Notes: generated from the sequence alone by a model not told the origin. Positions 44,587 to 53,772 are shown, numbered from the stretch's first letter. The stretch is 64,000 nucleotides of DNA from Gp1-AA133 sp964641665 (GCA_964641665.1 CAZXKO010000064.1:1-64000); one strand, 5' to 3'. Program-made: numbers and translations.

Positions 44587-44804
44587 TACGTTCTCCTTCG
44601 GTGAATCGAAAAGGAACGCCGGCCAGCGAAACCCTGTGATCCGCCAAAATGTTCGGAGTAGAAATCAACCTTACACGATTTCACTGGAGGCGGGAAAGGA
44701 CTCAACCGGCGCCGGGTTGCTTCTCAGGGTTGCTCTCCAGAGATTAGATTCGTCACCCCTGTCGTGCGATTGTTGTATCTTGATGTCGGAGGCGAGACCG
44801 ACCG

Positions 44805-45032
44805 ATGACCTACCTGGATGTTCTGTACCGCTACGGGGCCACGCCGGGGGAACGTGAGATGCAAGCGATCGACGGCGTGCGCGAAGTGTACGGCGTGCGC
44901 AAAATTGAGTTTGACGAAAAGGAACGAGACGTCCGGGTGGAATTCGACGCTTCCCGGTTGAACGAAGATGCCGTCGCCAAACTGCTGCGGCAGGCGGGGA
45001 TTGACGTCCGCGAAAAGCTAGCCCTGACCTAA
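44805..45032 (+). CDS. small HMA-like protein lacking CxxC
   Basis: 75 residues predicted as beta-alpha-beta-beta-alpha-beta: REVYGVRKIEFDEKERDVRV and DAVAKLLRQAGIDVREK match the second half of an HMA (Atx1-like) domain, but no cysteine occurs in the whole protein. Divergent from the copper ATPase, 218 bases away. A degenerate metallochaperone or regulatory partner is a guess. Confidence 0.68.
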   Translation: MTYLDVLYRYGATPGEREMQAIDGVREVYGVRKIEFDEKERDVRVEFDASRLNEDAVAKLLRQAGIDVREKLALT

Positions 45033-45113
45033 GCTTTGGGGGAGGGCTCGGAGGGCTGCCGGTCGCGTGCGCTTGAGGTGCGTCCTCGACGTACTCCAGT
45101 GGGGTAATGCAAA

Positions 45114-45161
45114 GGGGCGCTCAAGAAAACCTCTGGCCGAAGTTATTCTCTAGAGCGCCCC
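45114..45161. terminator. inverted repeat, possible terminator or small structured RNA
   Basis: GGGGCGCTC (45114-45122) and GAGCGCCCC (45153-45161) are perfect 9-bp complements around a 30-base loop. There is no U-run. It lies in the 471-base gap between the HMA-like gene and the tRNA; nothing else was recognised in that gap apart from the tRNA promoter. Confidence 0.3.
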
Positions 45162-45473
45162 GTTGCGCGCCACTTCGTCTGCCGTGCTATGTAGCAGCTT
45201 CCGTGCCATTCGTAAGTAGCTGAAAACTAGGCGCGTCATCGTTTTTCGACAAGGTAGGAATTTCAGGATGCAAGGCAAGTTTTACGTCTAAGGTGTGCAA
45301 GAGTTGCGGGGGACTCGAGAACGCGCGAACCCAGCACTTTCCGCGACTGGCGGGGTTTTCCGGGCTGGTGCGCACGATCTGGAGATTTCGGCCGAGACTG
45401 GCAAGACGAGGTGGAGGATAGCAAGACGATTCAAGCAGCGGTCGCGCTGATTCTCAGCATTCCCCATTTCCGT

Positions 45474-45479
45474 TATAAT
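45474..45479 (+). promoter_or_regulatory. -10 element of the tRNA-Arg promoter
   Basis: A consensus TATAAT lies 24 bases before the tRNA 5' end. The -35 position (around 45451) reads TTCTCA, a poor match. Position and consensus make it the likely promoter of the tRNA. Confidence 0.5.
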
Positions 45480-45503
45480 TCTCGAGTCGTTCCCACCCAA
45501 TCA

Positions 45504-45580
45504 GCGCCCTTAGCTCAGTTGGATAGAGCGTCTGGCTACGAACCAGAAGGTCGGGAGTTCGAATCTCTCAGGGCGCACCA
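45504..45580 (+). tRNA. tRNA-Arg (anticodon ACG)
   Basis: 77 bases with encoded CCA. Acceptor GCGCCCT pairs with AGGGCGC; D-arm GCTC/GAGC; anticodon stem TCTGG/CCAGA around the loop CTACGAA (anticodon ACG, reading CGU and, as inosine, CGC/CGA); T-arm GGGAG-TTCGAAT-CTCTC with one G-T pair. Its 3' half from base 45534 recurs at 54962, so this tRNA is the integration site of the adjacent island. Confidence 0.97.
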
Positions 45581-45581
45581 T
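45534..45581 (+). repeat. attL: 3' part of tRNA-Arg (48-bp direct repeat)
   Basis: Starts GGCTACGAACC in the anticodon stem and runs through the CCA plus one T. Identical to 54962-55009 over 48 bases; the flanks differ on both sides (TCT versus AAAC before, CTTT versus TTTC after). Confidence 0.9.
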
Positions 45582-46341
45582 CTTTCCCTTCTAGCATCAA
45601 CCATTTAACAGTCTCCTTGATGATTGCACTTGTGGCTGCATTTCGTCGGTGTGCCCGCAAGAAACTTCAGGAACGAGGTTTGGTTGTCTGCAGTCGGGGC
45701 GTCGGGAATCTCTATGCTTACACCCTCTGCAACCCGGAAACGAGTAGCCCTTGGCCAGGCGATCCGAAGCAACGCATACCATACCGCAAAAAAGACACGG
45801 CTACGAACGAGCCTTCGACCTTGCCTGTCCGCTCACCAAAAGCCGAAGCGCAGCCGTCACCGAAAACCGATGCACTGCCACTGGAGCACCATGGTGTGCG
45901 GCTCAAGTTCTGACCCTAGTTCAGCAAATCTTGCTACTCTGGCGGGAAAGTTTTGCTACTCAGATCGGCAAGTTTTGCATGCGCTCGTTCCCGAAGCCCA
46001 TGCAGAAACGAGAGTTGCGACCGTGAGTTGCATTCCTAAAAACATTCCTACTAAGAGAAATTCCTACTCTGTGGGTTGCTCCTTTGCGTTTCGTGCTGAA
46101 CGCTACTTTGAAAAACAGAGAAGGCCGAAATCAAGTCGAATTGCTTTCGCCGAGAACAGCGATGTAACAGTGAAAATATCAGGGCTTGGGGCGCGAAGTC
46201 GCCAGTGCTTCTCGGTGCGCAACTGCTCTTGGGAACGTGAAGAGGTTGCAAATGTTAGCTTTTGTTAACATCCTTTCAACTTTTCTCAACGTCGACGCGA
46301 CAACCGTCGCTGATGTTTCCGCGAGGAAGAGGTTCTGAGGT
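45582..46341. other. island DNA without recognisable gene
   Basis: 760 bases between the tRNA and the HTH gene. ORFs up to 214 codons exist but show no domain, ribosome-binding site or coding character. TTTTGCTACTC-like motifs recur near 45940-45980. An integrase would be expected here but is absent. Confidence 0.45.
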
Positions 46342-46773
46342 ATGCCGCGAACGTGCTTGGCTTGTTCGAGTCGTGAGCGGGCAGCGATTGACAGGGCTCT
46401 CGTGGCGGGCGAGCCGTTACGAAACATAGCGAAGCGTGTTTCGATATCCCCCGCAGGGTTGCTCCGCCACAAAAGTCACGTCGCCCAGACCATCGTGAAG
46501 GCAGGCGAGAAGCGCGAGGAACGGCTTGGCCAGAGCCTTCTTGACGACATGAGGCGCGTACACCGGAAGGCGTGGGAATTGCTGGCCCGGGCTGAATCTG
46601 ATGGGGACCACAGAGCGATTGTCGCCCTGCGCGAAGTGCGCGAGTGCCTGGAATCGCTTGGCGAGATGCTGGCAATGACAGATGCTGCGAGCGGCGCAGC
46701 GAATAGCCCGCGTACAAGTATTATCGTGAGATTCGTCGGTCCGGGTGACAAGCCGGAGCGGGACAGGCCCTAA
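46342..46773 (+). CDS. phage-type HTH protein
   Basis: 143 residues. It begins CLACSSRERAAIDRALVAG and EPLRNIAKRVSISPAGLLRHKSH, a CxxC plus resolvase-like HTH arrangement found in small phage and mobile-element proteins (terminase-small-subunit-like). A long helix follows (about 60-115) and a disordered tail. It lies nearest the tRNA and is likely part of the original mobile element; a role in excision or regulation is a guess. GAGG precedes the ATG. Confidence 0.68.
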   Translation: MPRTCLACSSRERAAIDRALVAGEPLRNIAKRVSISPAGLLRHKSHVAQTIVKAGEKREERLGQSLLDDMRRVHRKAWELLARAESDGDHRAIVALREVRECLESLGEMLAMTDAASGAANSPRTSIIVRFVGPGDKPERDRP

Positions 46774-46916
46774 ACCCAAAGCAGGGCCGTCAACCCCAAT
46801 GGTTCTGGCGGCCGTGCTCCATTTCTGCCCAAGTTCGGGGCTTGGCCTCCTGATCTGCATGCGTGCTAACATCCACTCATTCGGCTCGCCCACCCGGCTT
46901 GAGCGCGGAGGTCAAG

Positions 46917-47807
46917 ATGAGTGCAATTACACGGCGTAGTTTCCTCAAAACAGGTCTGGCCGCTGGAGCCATGGCGACCGCAGGAATTGTTCCGCTGGTC
47001 GCCGCCAAGCGCACCGCAATCGATCCCGTGGTGCTTGGCCGCTCAAAAATGGAGGTGACGCGGCTGGCCTTCGGAACCGGGACGAACGGCGGTGCAGTAC
47101 AGGCCGCGCTGGGGCAGCAGGAGTTCACGCGGCTGGTGCGCTATGCTTACGATCGCGGCATCCGCTTCTTTGAGACGGCTGAGGCCTACCAGACGCCGGG
47201 AATGCTGGGAGAGGCGCTGAAAGGCTTGCCGCGCGACAGCTATCAGCTGATGAGCAAGGTGACTACCTTCCACCAGGGTATTGACCCGCAAGCCAAGTTC
47301 GACGAGCTGCGGCGCACCTCGCAGACTGAGTACTTTGACATTATGCTGCTGCATTGGCAGCACACGGCCGACTGGCCAGAGACTACGAAACGCTGGCAGG
47401 ACGGGATCCTCGAGGCGCAGCAGAGAAAGATCATCCGCACGCATGGCGCCTCCGTGCACGGGCTGCCGGCGCTGCGACAGATGCCGGGCACTAACTGGCT
47501 CGACGTGGGACTGATCCGCGTCAACCACAGCGGCGCACGCATGGACGGCCCGACCTATGAGGACACCAACCACCCAGACAATGTGAGCGAAGTGGTCGAT
47601 CATATCCGCCAGTTGAAGAAGGAAGGGCTGGGTTTGATCGGCATGAAGCTCTGCGGTGGCGGTCAGTTCGAGCATAGTCATGACGATCGTGTGAAAGCAA
47701 TGAGGTTCGCTTTCCAGAACGCGGGAGTGGATTCCGCCACGGTCGGCTTCAAGAACAAGCAGGAGATCGACGAGGCGATCAGCAACATGAATCTGGCGCT
47801 TGCGTGA
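46917..47807 (+). CDS. TAT-exported aldo/keto reductase
   Basis: 296 residues from ATG 46917 (GGAGG upstream). Twin-arginine signal TRRSFLKTGLAAGA, then an AKR barrel: LGRSKMEVTRLAFGTGTNGG, RGIRFFETAEAYQTPGMLG (FFETAxxYG, catalytic Asp position replaced by Glu and Tyr kept), YFDIMLLHWQHTADW (catalytic His-type site) and SATVGFKNKQEI. Such TAT-AKRs are frequent in Acidobacteria and Planctomycetes; substrates are unknown, probably sugars or quinone-linked carbonyls. Confidence 0.86.
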   Translation: MSAITRRSFLKTGLAAGAMATAGIVPLVAAKRTAIDPVVLGRSKMEVTRLAFGTGTNGGAVQAALGQQEFTRLVRYAYDRGIRFFETAEAYQTPGMLGEALKGLPRDSYQLMSKVTTFHQGIDPQAKFDELRRTSQTEYFDIMLLHWQHTADWPETTKRWQDGILEAQQRKIIRTHGASVHGLPALRQMPGTNWLDVGLIRVNHSGARMDGPTYEDTNHPDNVSEVVDHIRQLKKEGLGLIGMKLCGGGQFEHSHDDRVKAMRFAFQNAGVDSATVGFKNKQEIDEAISNMNLALA

Positions 47808-48272
47808 GCTATGGCGACATCTATTCGCACAGCGTTGTAGGCACAGTGGTTGGGTCCCGGAGCGAAGACAACCTTTCCGTTCATATCGATAGGCATGCGC
47901 TAGAAAACTGACGCCCTGTCCTGATGACTTGCTCGAATTCATCGGACTACAAAATGGCGCCCAGTTGGTCGTGGCCCCTCCCCAGCGTCCTTCAAAGCCG
48001 AAATACAGAAGCGCGGAATCTGGCACGTCGATGCGGATAATGAAGGAATCCAGATAACATCAATGTTAATCAAAAATTGGTTCATTGTGTCGCCAAGGCC
48101 GCCGAAGACCATCCGGGAGCTGCGAACATTGCCTAGGGATCAAAGGCGACCTACACGGTGGTGGCGCGTTTCGATTGGCGAGAACTGAAGTTTTCGTATT
48201 GGCGCCCATCAGCGCCGAGACCCGGAGGCGTGAAAGATTCGGTCACAATCATTGGTAACCCAGGAAATGGAT
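47808..48272. other. intergenic island DNA
   Basis: 465 bases without a recognisable gene. It contains the palindrome TAACATCAATGTTA (48054-48067) about 200 bases before the SDR start, possibly a regulator site. A short minus-strand frame at 47820-47896 (DMNGKVVFAPGPNH) may be a gene scrap. Confidence 0.35.
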
Positions 48273-49028
48273 ATGAAAACTGATTTAACTGGAAAAACAG
48301 CTGTTATTACCGGGGGAAACCGAGGTCTCGGCGAGGCAATGGCGAAAGCGCTCGCAAACGCCGGAGCGAGAATCGTTCTTGTGGCTCGAGACGAAAAGCG
48401 TCTGGAGTCGGTACGCGATGCGATTAATGCACACGGCGGGACAGCTGTTGCCTTCACTGGCGATGTCACCCAGGAAAACGACGTCGCTGCTGTGGCACGC
48501 GCGGTGACAGAGCAGTTCGGGTCTGCGCAGATTCTGATTAACAATGCCGGGATCAATATTCGCAAGCCTCTGGTGGATTTCTCTTTGGCAGATTTTCGCA
48601 GTGTGGTCGACAGCAGTTTAATTTCGACCTTTCTGATGTGTCGAGCATTTGTGCCCGGAATGACGGGCTCGGGATACGGCCGCATTTTGAACATGGCCTC
48701 GATCATGAGCCATGTTTCGTTGCCCGGGCGAACCGCCTACTCCTCGGCGAAAACCGCGCTTCTCGGGCTGACCCGTGCTCTGGCGCTGGAACTTGCAGGC
48801 CAGGGAATAACCGTGAACGGCATCAGCCCCGGACCGTGTGCAACGGAGATGAATGCCGCGGTCATGAACAATCCCGAAGCCAATGCGCAATTTCTCGCCA
48901 GCCTGCCCGTGGGGCGATGGGGCAAAGTCGAAGAGATTGGTAGCCTGGCCTGTTATCTCTGTTCCGAACACGCAGGCTTTATCACCGGAACCGACATTCT
49001 GATCGATGGAGGCTGGACCGCCAGGTAA
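48273..49028 (+). CDS. short-chain dehydrogenase/reductase
   Basis: 251 residues. Rossmann motif TGGNRGLG, NNAGINI, catalytic Ser/Tyr/Lys in NMASIMSHVSLPGRTAYSSAK and the C-terminal SEHAGFITGTDILIDGGW classify it as a classical SDR (gluconate 5-dehydrogenase/FabG-like). ATG 48273 is chosen because AGGAA lies six bases upstream; ATG 48267 and TTG 48252 are in frame. Sugar-acid oxidation would fit the PQQ dehydrogenase nearby but is inference. Confidence 0.88.
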   Translation: MKTDLTGKTAVITGGNRGLGEAMAKALANAGARIVLVARDEKRLESVRDAINAHGGTAVAFTGDVTQENDVAAVARAVTEQFGSAQILINNAGINIRKPLVDFSLADFRSVVDSSLISTFLMCRAFVPGMTGSGYGRILNMASIMSHVSLPGRTAYSSAKTALLGLTRALALELAGQGITVNGISPGPCATEMNAAVMNNPEANAQFLASLPVGRWGKVEEIGSLACYLCSEHAGFITGTDILIDGGWTAR

Positions 49029-49264
49029 TGGCTCGGCAGGTGTCTCATCGTAATCATGTTCATTATTGTTCCACTCCCCTAAAAGACCCTCCCGGAAATG
49101 GACAGGTAAACTCTCGGCCACCCGTGGTCCCGTTCCGCGACGACTTTGCATGAGTGCGATTCCCCCGAAATCGCCGCACTGTGGCATCTGACCAGGAAAT
49201 CGAAATCTGCTCCCTTGTTGGTCTGCATCAAATGATCAACATTGCAGTTGCTGATATCCACCAT

Positions 49265-50113
49265 TCATCGAGGAGGAGGCACATAATCTACTAACTCGGT
49301 GATCTGTTTTTTCCCCGCCCAGGCGATCGCGCGAAGCAACATGGTTTGAATCTGAGAATCAGCAAAGTTCGCATATACATGTCCTTGCATCCACACGAAT
49401 GCTCGAGCCGGCTGGCCGCCCGGGACAGTGTGTTCATACTTCCAGATTTGAGGCACGACTTCTCCTTTGTGGACTCCAGCGGAAGGAGTTCCCGGAACTA
49501 CTGTCGTTGCCAGGACATGGATGGGCGGATCTTTCGCCCACGTCATACTGAAAAAAGCTTCGTCCGAAATCGTCATATCCGGCATTCCCTGGATGATTGG
49601 ATCTGATTTGTCCACGATCTTGTAGGGAATTTTCGCCTCCAGTGTGTAGTTGATCTGGCCGTGCTTCTTGCCTCCACCCACCAGGGTTGCGAGGTACTCC
49701 GGATCGGGACCGCACAGCGAGTCATGAATGCTGACTATTCCACCTCCACGTTTGATGAATCCTTCGAGCGCAGCCTTGTCACTATCTGTCAGGTAGCCGC
49801 TGTCTCCCTTATAGATGACAAGCACGTCAGTACGCTCGAGTTCCACTGCACTCGGAGCATGTAAAGAGCCATCGACCACGGCGCCGTGGTCCGTGAGGAG
49901 CTTGCTCCAGTCAGCAAGAAATTGCGGATAGTCGTGCAGACCTGGGCCATGAGTCTTCAGACCGGCGCGCAGATAGATATGCATGCCGTTGGGGTTTTGT
50001 CCCCAGAGCGGCGGGCCCTGCTGTGCGGATTGCTGAGCGAAGGTCGGTGCGTAGCAGAGGACAAGAGCCGCGCTCAGAACTGAGGACCATAAACGCGCCA
50101 ATTTTGTGTTCAC
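49265..50113 (-). CDS. secreted ThuA-like protein
   Basis: 282 residues with a signal peptide (SVLSAALVLCYAPTFA). The class I glutamine-amidotransferase-like ThuA domain covers about 40-265: TDVLVIYKGDSGYLTDSD, RGGGIVSIHDSLCG (His in place of the GATase Cys), and KYEHTVPGGQPARAFVW. ThuA domains are linked to disaccharide and 3-keto-sugar metabolism. Last gene of a three-gene operon with the PQQ dehydrogenase, 37 bases after its stop. Confidence 0.82.
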   Translation of the reverse strand: MNTKLARLWSSVLSAALVLCYAPTFAQQSAQQGPPLWGQNPNGMHIYLRAGLKTHGPGLHDYPQFLADWSKLLTDHGAVVDGSLHAPSAVELERTDVLVIYKGDSGYLTDSDKAALEGFIKRGGGIVSIHDSLCGPDPEYLATLVGGGKKHGQINYTLEAKIPYKIVDKSDPIIQGMPDMTISDEAFFSMTWAKDPPIHVLATTVVPGTPSAGVHKGEVVPQIWKYEHTVPGGQPARAFVWMQGHVYANFADSQIQTMLLRAIAWAGKKQITELVDYVPPPR

Positions 50114-50150
50114 ACTCTTCCTCTTGAAAGAAATTCCAATCGACGAAGCA

Positions 50151-51770
50151 TCACCGACGTTGAACTAAGGAGAACGCATACAGCGTATCGCCTGCGCCCG
50201 CGACCAGATACTGCTGCCCATCAAGGATGTAGGTCTCGGGTCCATTGCTCAGTGAGTGCAACACCGGAAAGTGCCACAATATGTCTCCGTTGGTAGCGTT
50301 AAACGCGATCAGGTTGCCGTTGTAATCACCGGTGAATAACAGATTGCTTGCGGTGGTCAAAACTCCAGGTCCACTATTTCCACCTTGCGTGCCATCGGCG
50401 GTGGTATACGCGTGACTCCATTTCACGTTGCCACTGCGAAAATCGATCGCTTCCAGAACATGCTGTGACCACAGCGGCTGACCGAAACCGCCATATCCTT
50501 CCGGCTCGTCGCTCGCGTCGGTCAGATAAACGATCGAGTAACCCCGTGTTGCATTCACATAAAACAGCCCGGTTTGCGGGTTGAAACTCGGGGGCATCCA
50601 GTTGGTTCCGCCTCCCCAATTGATCGTCAAGTAGGAACCATCCACTGTGGGTTCTTTCGCCTTATCGGGGATGGGCTGGCCCGAGGCATCGACGCCCTTC
50701 GACCAGTTCAGCGGGACAAACGGTTTGGAGATAATATTCTTGCCGTTGGTCCGGTCGAGCACGAAGAAATATCCATTGCGCGCCGCCTGCGCCAGCAACT
50801 TCCGCGGTTTGCCATCGATGGTTGCATCGAACAGAACAGGAGTCTCCACGTTGTCCCAATCATGGGTGTCGTGCGGAGATGCCTGGAAGTACCAGACCAG
50901 TTTCCCGGTGTCGGGATTCAAGGCAACAATTGCGCAGGTCCAAAGGTTGGATCCCTCGCGCCCCTGGCCCGCCGTGACGGGATTCGGATTCCCAGTTCCC
51001 CAATAGAGCAAATTAAGGTCTTTATCGAAGGTTCCCGGCAGCCAGGTCATGCCTCCGCCGTGTTCCATCGCAGCATCGTTCGGCCAGGTTTCGGAGCCGG
51101 GTTCGCCTTTTCGCGGCTCGGTGTTCCATCGCCATTGCAACTCTCCCGTCTGCGGATCGCGGGCCTCCAGAAAGCCTGGAACATCAATGGCATCGCCACC
51201 CACGCCGATTAGAACGTGATGGCCAACGACCATCGGCGCCATCGTCGTGAAGTATTGCATCTTTTCGTCAGCGACTTTCTTTCTCCAGCGCTCTTTACCC
51301 GTGCGCGCCTCCAGCGAAATGAACCATCCGTCCGGCGCCATGAAGTACAACCAATCACCGTACATTCCGACGCCGCGATTACCTACCAGGTGGCCGCCCT
51401 GGTCTACCCAGTCGTAGTGCCAAAGTTCACGGCCGGTGTGCGCATCCACGGCGAAAACATGATCGGGAATGGTGAAATAAAGAATTCCTTTCACCATAAG
51501 CGGCGTGGACTTGATCTCCGGATTTGTAACGCCTCGCATTGGTGCGGCAACTTTGACCCGATACATCCAGGTAAGCGCCAAACCGGAGACGTTCGAAGTG
51601 CGAATCTGTGTGAGCGGGCTGAAACGGCGGCCCGAATAATCTCCGTTGTAAGTGGGCCACGTGTCCGTTGGCTCAGCTTCAAGCAGCTTGTGCGGATCGA
51701 GTAATTGTGCAATCGAAGCGCCATGAAGCAATGCGAGCAGCGACCACAACACCAACGGACGAGATTTCAT
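50151..51770 (-). CDS. PQQ-dependent dehydrogenase with a lanthanide-type DxD motif
   Basis: 539 residues: signal peptide (about 1-22), then an eight-bladed quinoprotein propeller with W-docking repeats (for example AVDAHTGRELWHYDW). Metal-site residues by family alignment are D193 (usual Glu), N261 in WGTGNPNP, catalytic D304 and D306 in HDTHDWDN. The extra Asp two residues after the catalytic Asp is the feature that separates lanthanide XoxF/ExaF enzymes from calcium MxaF. There is no adjacent Cys-Cys pair. It overlaps the cytochrome c gene by 4 bases, its likely electron acceptor. Substrate unknown, alcohol or sugar. Confidence 0.87.
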   Translation of the reverse strand: MKSRPLVLWSLLALLHGASIAQLLDPHKLLEAEPTDTWPTYNGDYSGRRFSPLTQIRTSNVSGLALTWMYRVKVAAPMRGVTNPEIKSTPLMVKGILYFTIPDHVFAVDAHTGRELWHYDWVDQGGHLVGNRGVGMYGDWLYFMAPDGWFISLEARTGKERWRKKVADEKMQYFTTMAPMVVGHHVLIGVGGDAIDVPGFLEARDPQTGELQWRWNTEPRKGEPGSETWPNDAAMEHGGGMTWLPGTFDKDLNLLYWGTGNPNPVTAGQGREGSNLWTCAIVALNPDTGKLVWYFQASPHDTHDWDNVETPVLFDATIDGKPRKLLAQAARNGYFFVLDRTNGKNIISKPFVPLNWSKGVDASGQPIPDKAKEPTVDGSYLTINWGGGTNWMPPSFNPQTGLFYVNATRGYSIVYLTDASDEPEGYGGFGQPLWSQHVLEAIDFRSGNVKWSHAYTTADGTQGGNSGPGVLTTASNLLFTGDYNGNLIAFNATNGDILWHFPVLHSLSNGPETYILDGQQYLVAGAGDTLYAFSLVQRR

Positions 51771-52648
51771 TTGAGCGTTACCAGGTAAGCCGTGAGGTCG
51801 TGGATTTGTTTGTCCGAGTAGTGATCCAGCATTTTGCGATGAAACACCAACCTGTCTTCCACCACAGCCTTCACGCCCTTGGTTATCGCGATCGAATGAT
51901 ATTGACCCTGCTCGTCCTCAAGGGAAACGTAGAAGTCGTCGAGGTGTTTCAGCGAACCGGTAAACTTCTTCCCATCCGCCAGTATCACTGTTACGTGGCG
52001 CGGCGGGTGCGTGCCGCCGAAATCATAGCTGCGGGCCTCGGGATAGAGTTCAACGGCTTGCAGATCAAGAGGGGACAGCTTCGATGCGATGTGCGCGAGG
52101 TCGCCGGTCACGGAGTGACAGGTGTAGCATTTGCCCTGACCCTTGAAGTACGCTTCCCCCGCTTGCGCGTTCCCAGTCACGATATTCTGGACCCGATAAG
52201 TACCGCGGTTCGCTGCCAACTCGACCTGCATATGAAGAAATTCCGCAATGGCGCGAACCTGCTCCTCAGTCAACGCAGAAAACGCGGGCATGCCTCTGCT
52301 CGGCCTGCCGTTCTGAATCACCGGTCCAATCAATTCGCCTTTGTCATCATCGAGAACCAGAGCCGAGCGCAACAAATCGGGTCCTGTTCCTCCGCGCCCA
52401 TCCGCGCCGTGACAAAAGCCGCAAGTTGGTCCGAAGATCTTCTCACCTTTGCTGGCAAGTTGGTGGTCGGGCTGCCTGCCCAATCCCAGAAACTCCCGGG
52501 TACGAAGTGCCCGTTGACCGTCCTGCTTCTGTGCCTGCGCTGAGGCCGAACTATTTTCGCTTGACTCATCCGACTGTGCTAATCCTAGCGCTCCCGCGAT
52601 GGCGAGAACGAATACCGCCGCTAAACCACTCCGGGTGGAAATATTCAT
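51767..52648 (-). CDS. dihaem c-type cytochrome
   Basis: 293 residues with a signal peptide ending near LGLAQS and two haem-c sites: CGFCHGADG (about residue 76) and CYTCHSVTG (about 173). SRGMPAFSALTEEQ supplies the Met ligand of the first haem. A C-terminal domain (about 215-290) with VTVILADGKKFTGSL follows, as in cytochromes of PQQ alcohol dehydrogenases of Acidobacteria. First gene of the operon; it should pass electrons from the PQQ enzyme to the respiratory chain. Confidence 0.88.
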   Translation of the reverse strand: MNISTRSGLAAVFVLAIAGALGLAQSDESSENSSASAQAQKQDGQRALRTREFLGLGRQPDHQLASKGEKIFGPTCGFCHGADGRGGTGPDLLRSALVLDDDKGELIGPVIQNGRPSRGMPAFSALTEEQVRAIAEFLHMQVELAANRGTYRVQNIVTGNAQAGEAYFKGQGKCYTCHSVTGDLAHIASKLSPLDLQAVELYPEARSYDFGGTHPPRHVTVILADGKKFTGSLKHLDDFYVSLEDEQGQYHSIAITKGVKAVVEDRLVFHRKMLDHYSDKQIHDLTAYLVTLK

Positions 52649-53174
52649 GTCGATGCTTTGGCCCCTTGGCTCATGACTTGGTGGCTAGGCACGCCATTGA
52701 GATAGCGAATCGCTGTCCTCGGAGAACGAACACACGCACACATTTATGTGTTCAGGCGACAGCGATAACGCATCACGCATTCTGTTAAACGGTTCGTGTA
52801 TTCTGCTCGTTAAGCAATCTCTGAATCTCCCCGCGCACGAGATCCACGGCGTGTAGAAATTCTCGACGATCGTTTGAAAGTTGGCGCATTCGTTCGACGT
52901 TTCGAGCATGATCGTACTCGGCTCTCGCCTTGCATTCATGTCGTCCCGTACTTGCATGATGGCCAGTTCTACACTGACATTTTGGTTGCGAGAATCCTTA
53001 TTTTTCTCCTGTCCGTTCAGGCACTTGCTGCAAGGACGTTCCGGCGCTGCGAACCATTTCGAGGTCGCCACTGCCAATCAGGATGCCAGTTCCGGCGCCG
53101 CACTGCAGCCTTCTGCTCGTTGCCATCACGGTAAAGGTTCCAAGCTCGATCATGAAATCGACTTCAACTACGGC
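52649..53174. other. no gene recognised
   Basis: 526 bases between the cytochrome operon and vapC. Overlapping ORFs on both strands reach 130 codons but have no recognisable domain or ribosome-binding site. The operon promoter must lie at the left edge of this stretch; no clear -35/-10 pair was identified. Confidence 0.4.
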
Positions 53175-53534
53175 TCACGGCTCCCCATAAACTCCCAGTG
53201 ATCGCGCGATGACAGCGAGGCGTCGGTCGGCGCTCCAGAGCAGTACGCTTTCCAATGCCGCCGACGCTAGCAGATGTACATCGACCCAGCCGACACCCCG
53301 ACCCATGAGGCGATGCCGCTCGACGAACGTCATCACCTCCTCATTCTCCACGACCGGCACGGATGGCAAGCTCCGGAGCAATTGCAGGATCTCAGAGCGG
53401 CGGTTTATGGAGCCACATGCCAATTCGCCGATAATAAATGGATGGCACTGAACTTCGGCGCGATGAAGAAGCGAGACGAGCCCGAGCTGGCCATGGCGCA
53501 AATGTTCCACCCAGATCGAGGTATCAACAAGCAT
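53175..53534 (-). CDS. vapC: VapC-family PIN-domain toxin
   Basis: 119 residues: LVDTSIWVEHLR (first Asp), FIIGELACGSI (Glu), and GVGWVDVHLLASA (later Asp) are the acidic PIN residues that hold Mg2+ for RNA cleavage. Its ATG overlaps the antitoxin stop (ATGA), the standard vapBC layout. All active-site acids seem present, so the toxin should be functional. Confidence 0.9.
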   Translation of the reverse strand: MLVDTSIWVEHLRHGQLGLVSLLHRAEVQCHPFIIGELACGSINRRSEILQLLRSLPSVPVVENEEVMTFVERHRLMGRGVGWVDVHLLASAALESVLLWSADRRLAVIARSLGVYGEP

Positions 53535-53743
53535 CAGCGGCTGGCCACACGGGCCTGAGAACGGCGTCGCCGAATTTTCCGCAGACGCGGCTCGCTGCCG
53601 CCCAGTGCCGCCAGCCTCTTAGCACTCTCACGCGCGACCAGGGCTTCCAGTCCGGCGTGCACGACAGCAGTCTTCTCCGTGATACCGCTGAGCCGTGCCG
53701 CTTGCTTGAGCAGGTCATCGTTAATGTTCAGAGTCGTCCGCAT
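53534..53743 (-). CDS. vapB: VapB-type antitoxin
   Basis: 69 residues from ATG 53743. It starts MRTTLNINDDLLKQAARL, a ribbon-helix-helix DNA-binding motif as in type II VapB (VapB-like, DUF2191) antitoxins, and ends in an Arg-rich toxin-binding tail (RKIRRRRSQAR). It neutralises VapC and represses the operon through the palindrome just upstream. Confidence 0.88.
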   Translation of the reverse strand: MRTTLNINDDLLKQAARLSGITEKTAVVHAGLEALVARESAKRLAALGGSEPRLRKIRRRRSQARVASR

Positions 53744-53751
53744 ATGTATCA

Positions 53752-53772
53752 GTATGCACGATTCATGCATAC
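53752..53772. promoter_or_regulatory. vapBC operator palindrome
   Basis: GTATGCA-N7-TGCATAC, a perfect 7-bp inverted repeat starting 9 bases upstream of the vapB start, where a VapB dimer pair would be expected to bind for autorepression. Confidence 0.6.

Noticed and set aside
45624..46268. 214-codon ORF after the tRNA as a truncated integrase
   Set aside because: No R-H-R-Y motif, HTH or other recombinase feature could be recognised in any frame of this stretch.
52685..53077. 130-codon minus-strand ORF upstream of the cytochrome operon
   Set aside because: No domain, no ribosome-binding site, and overlapping ORFs of similar quality exist on the other strand.
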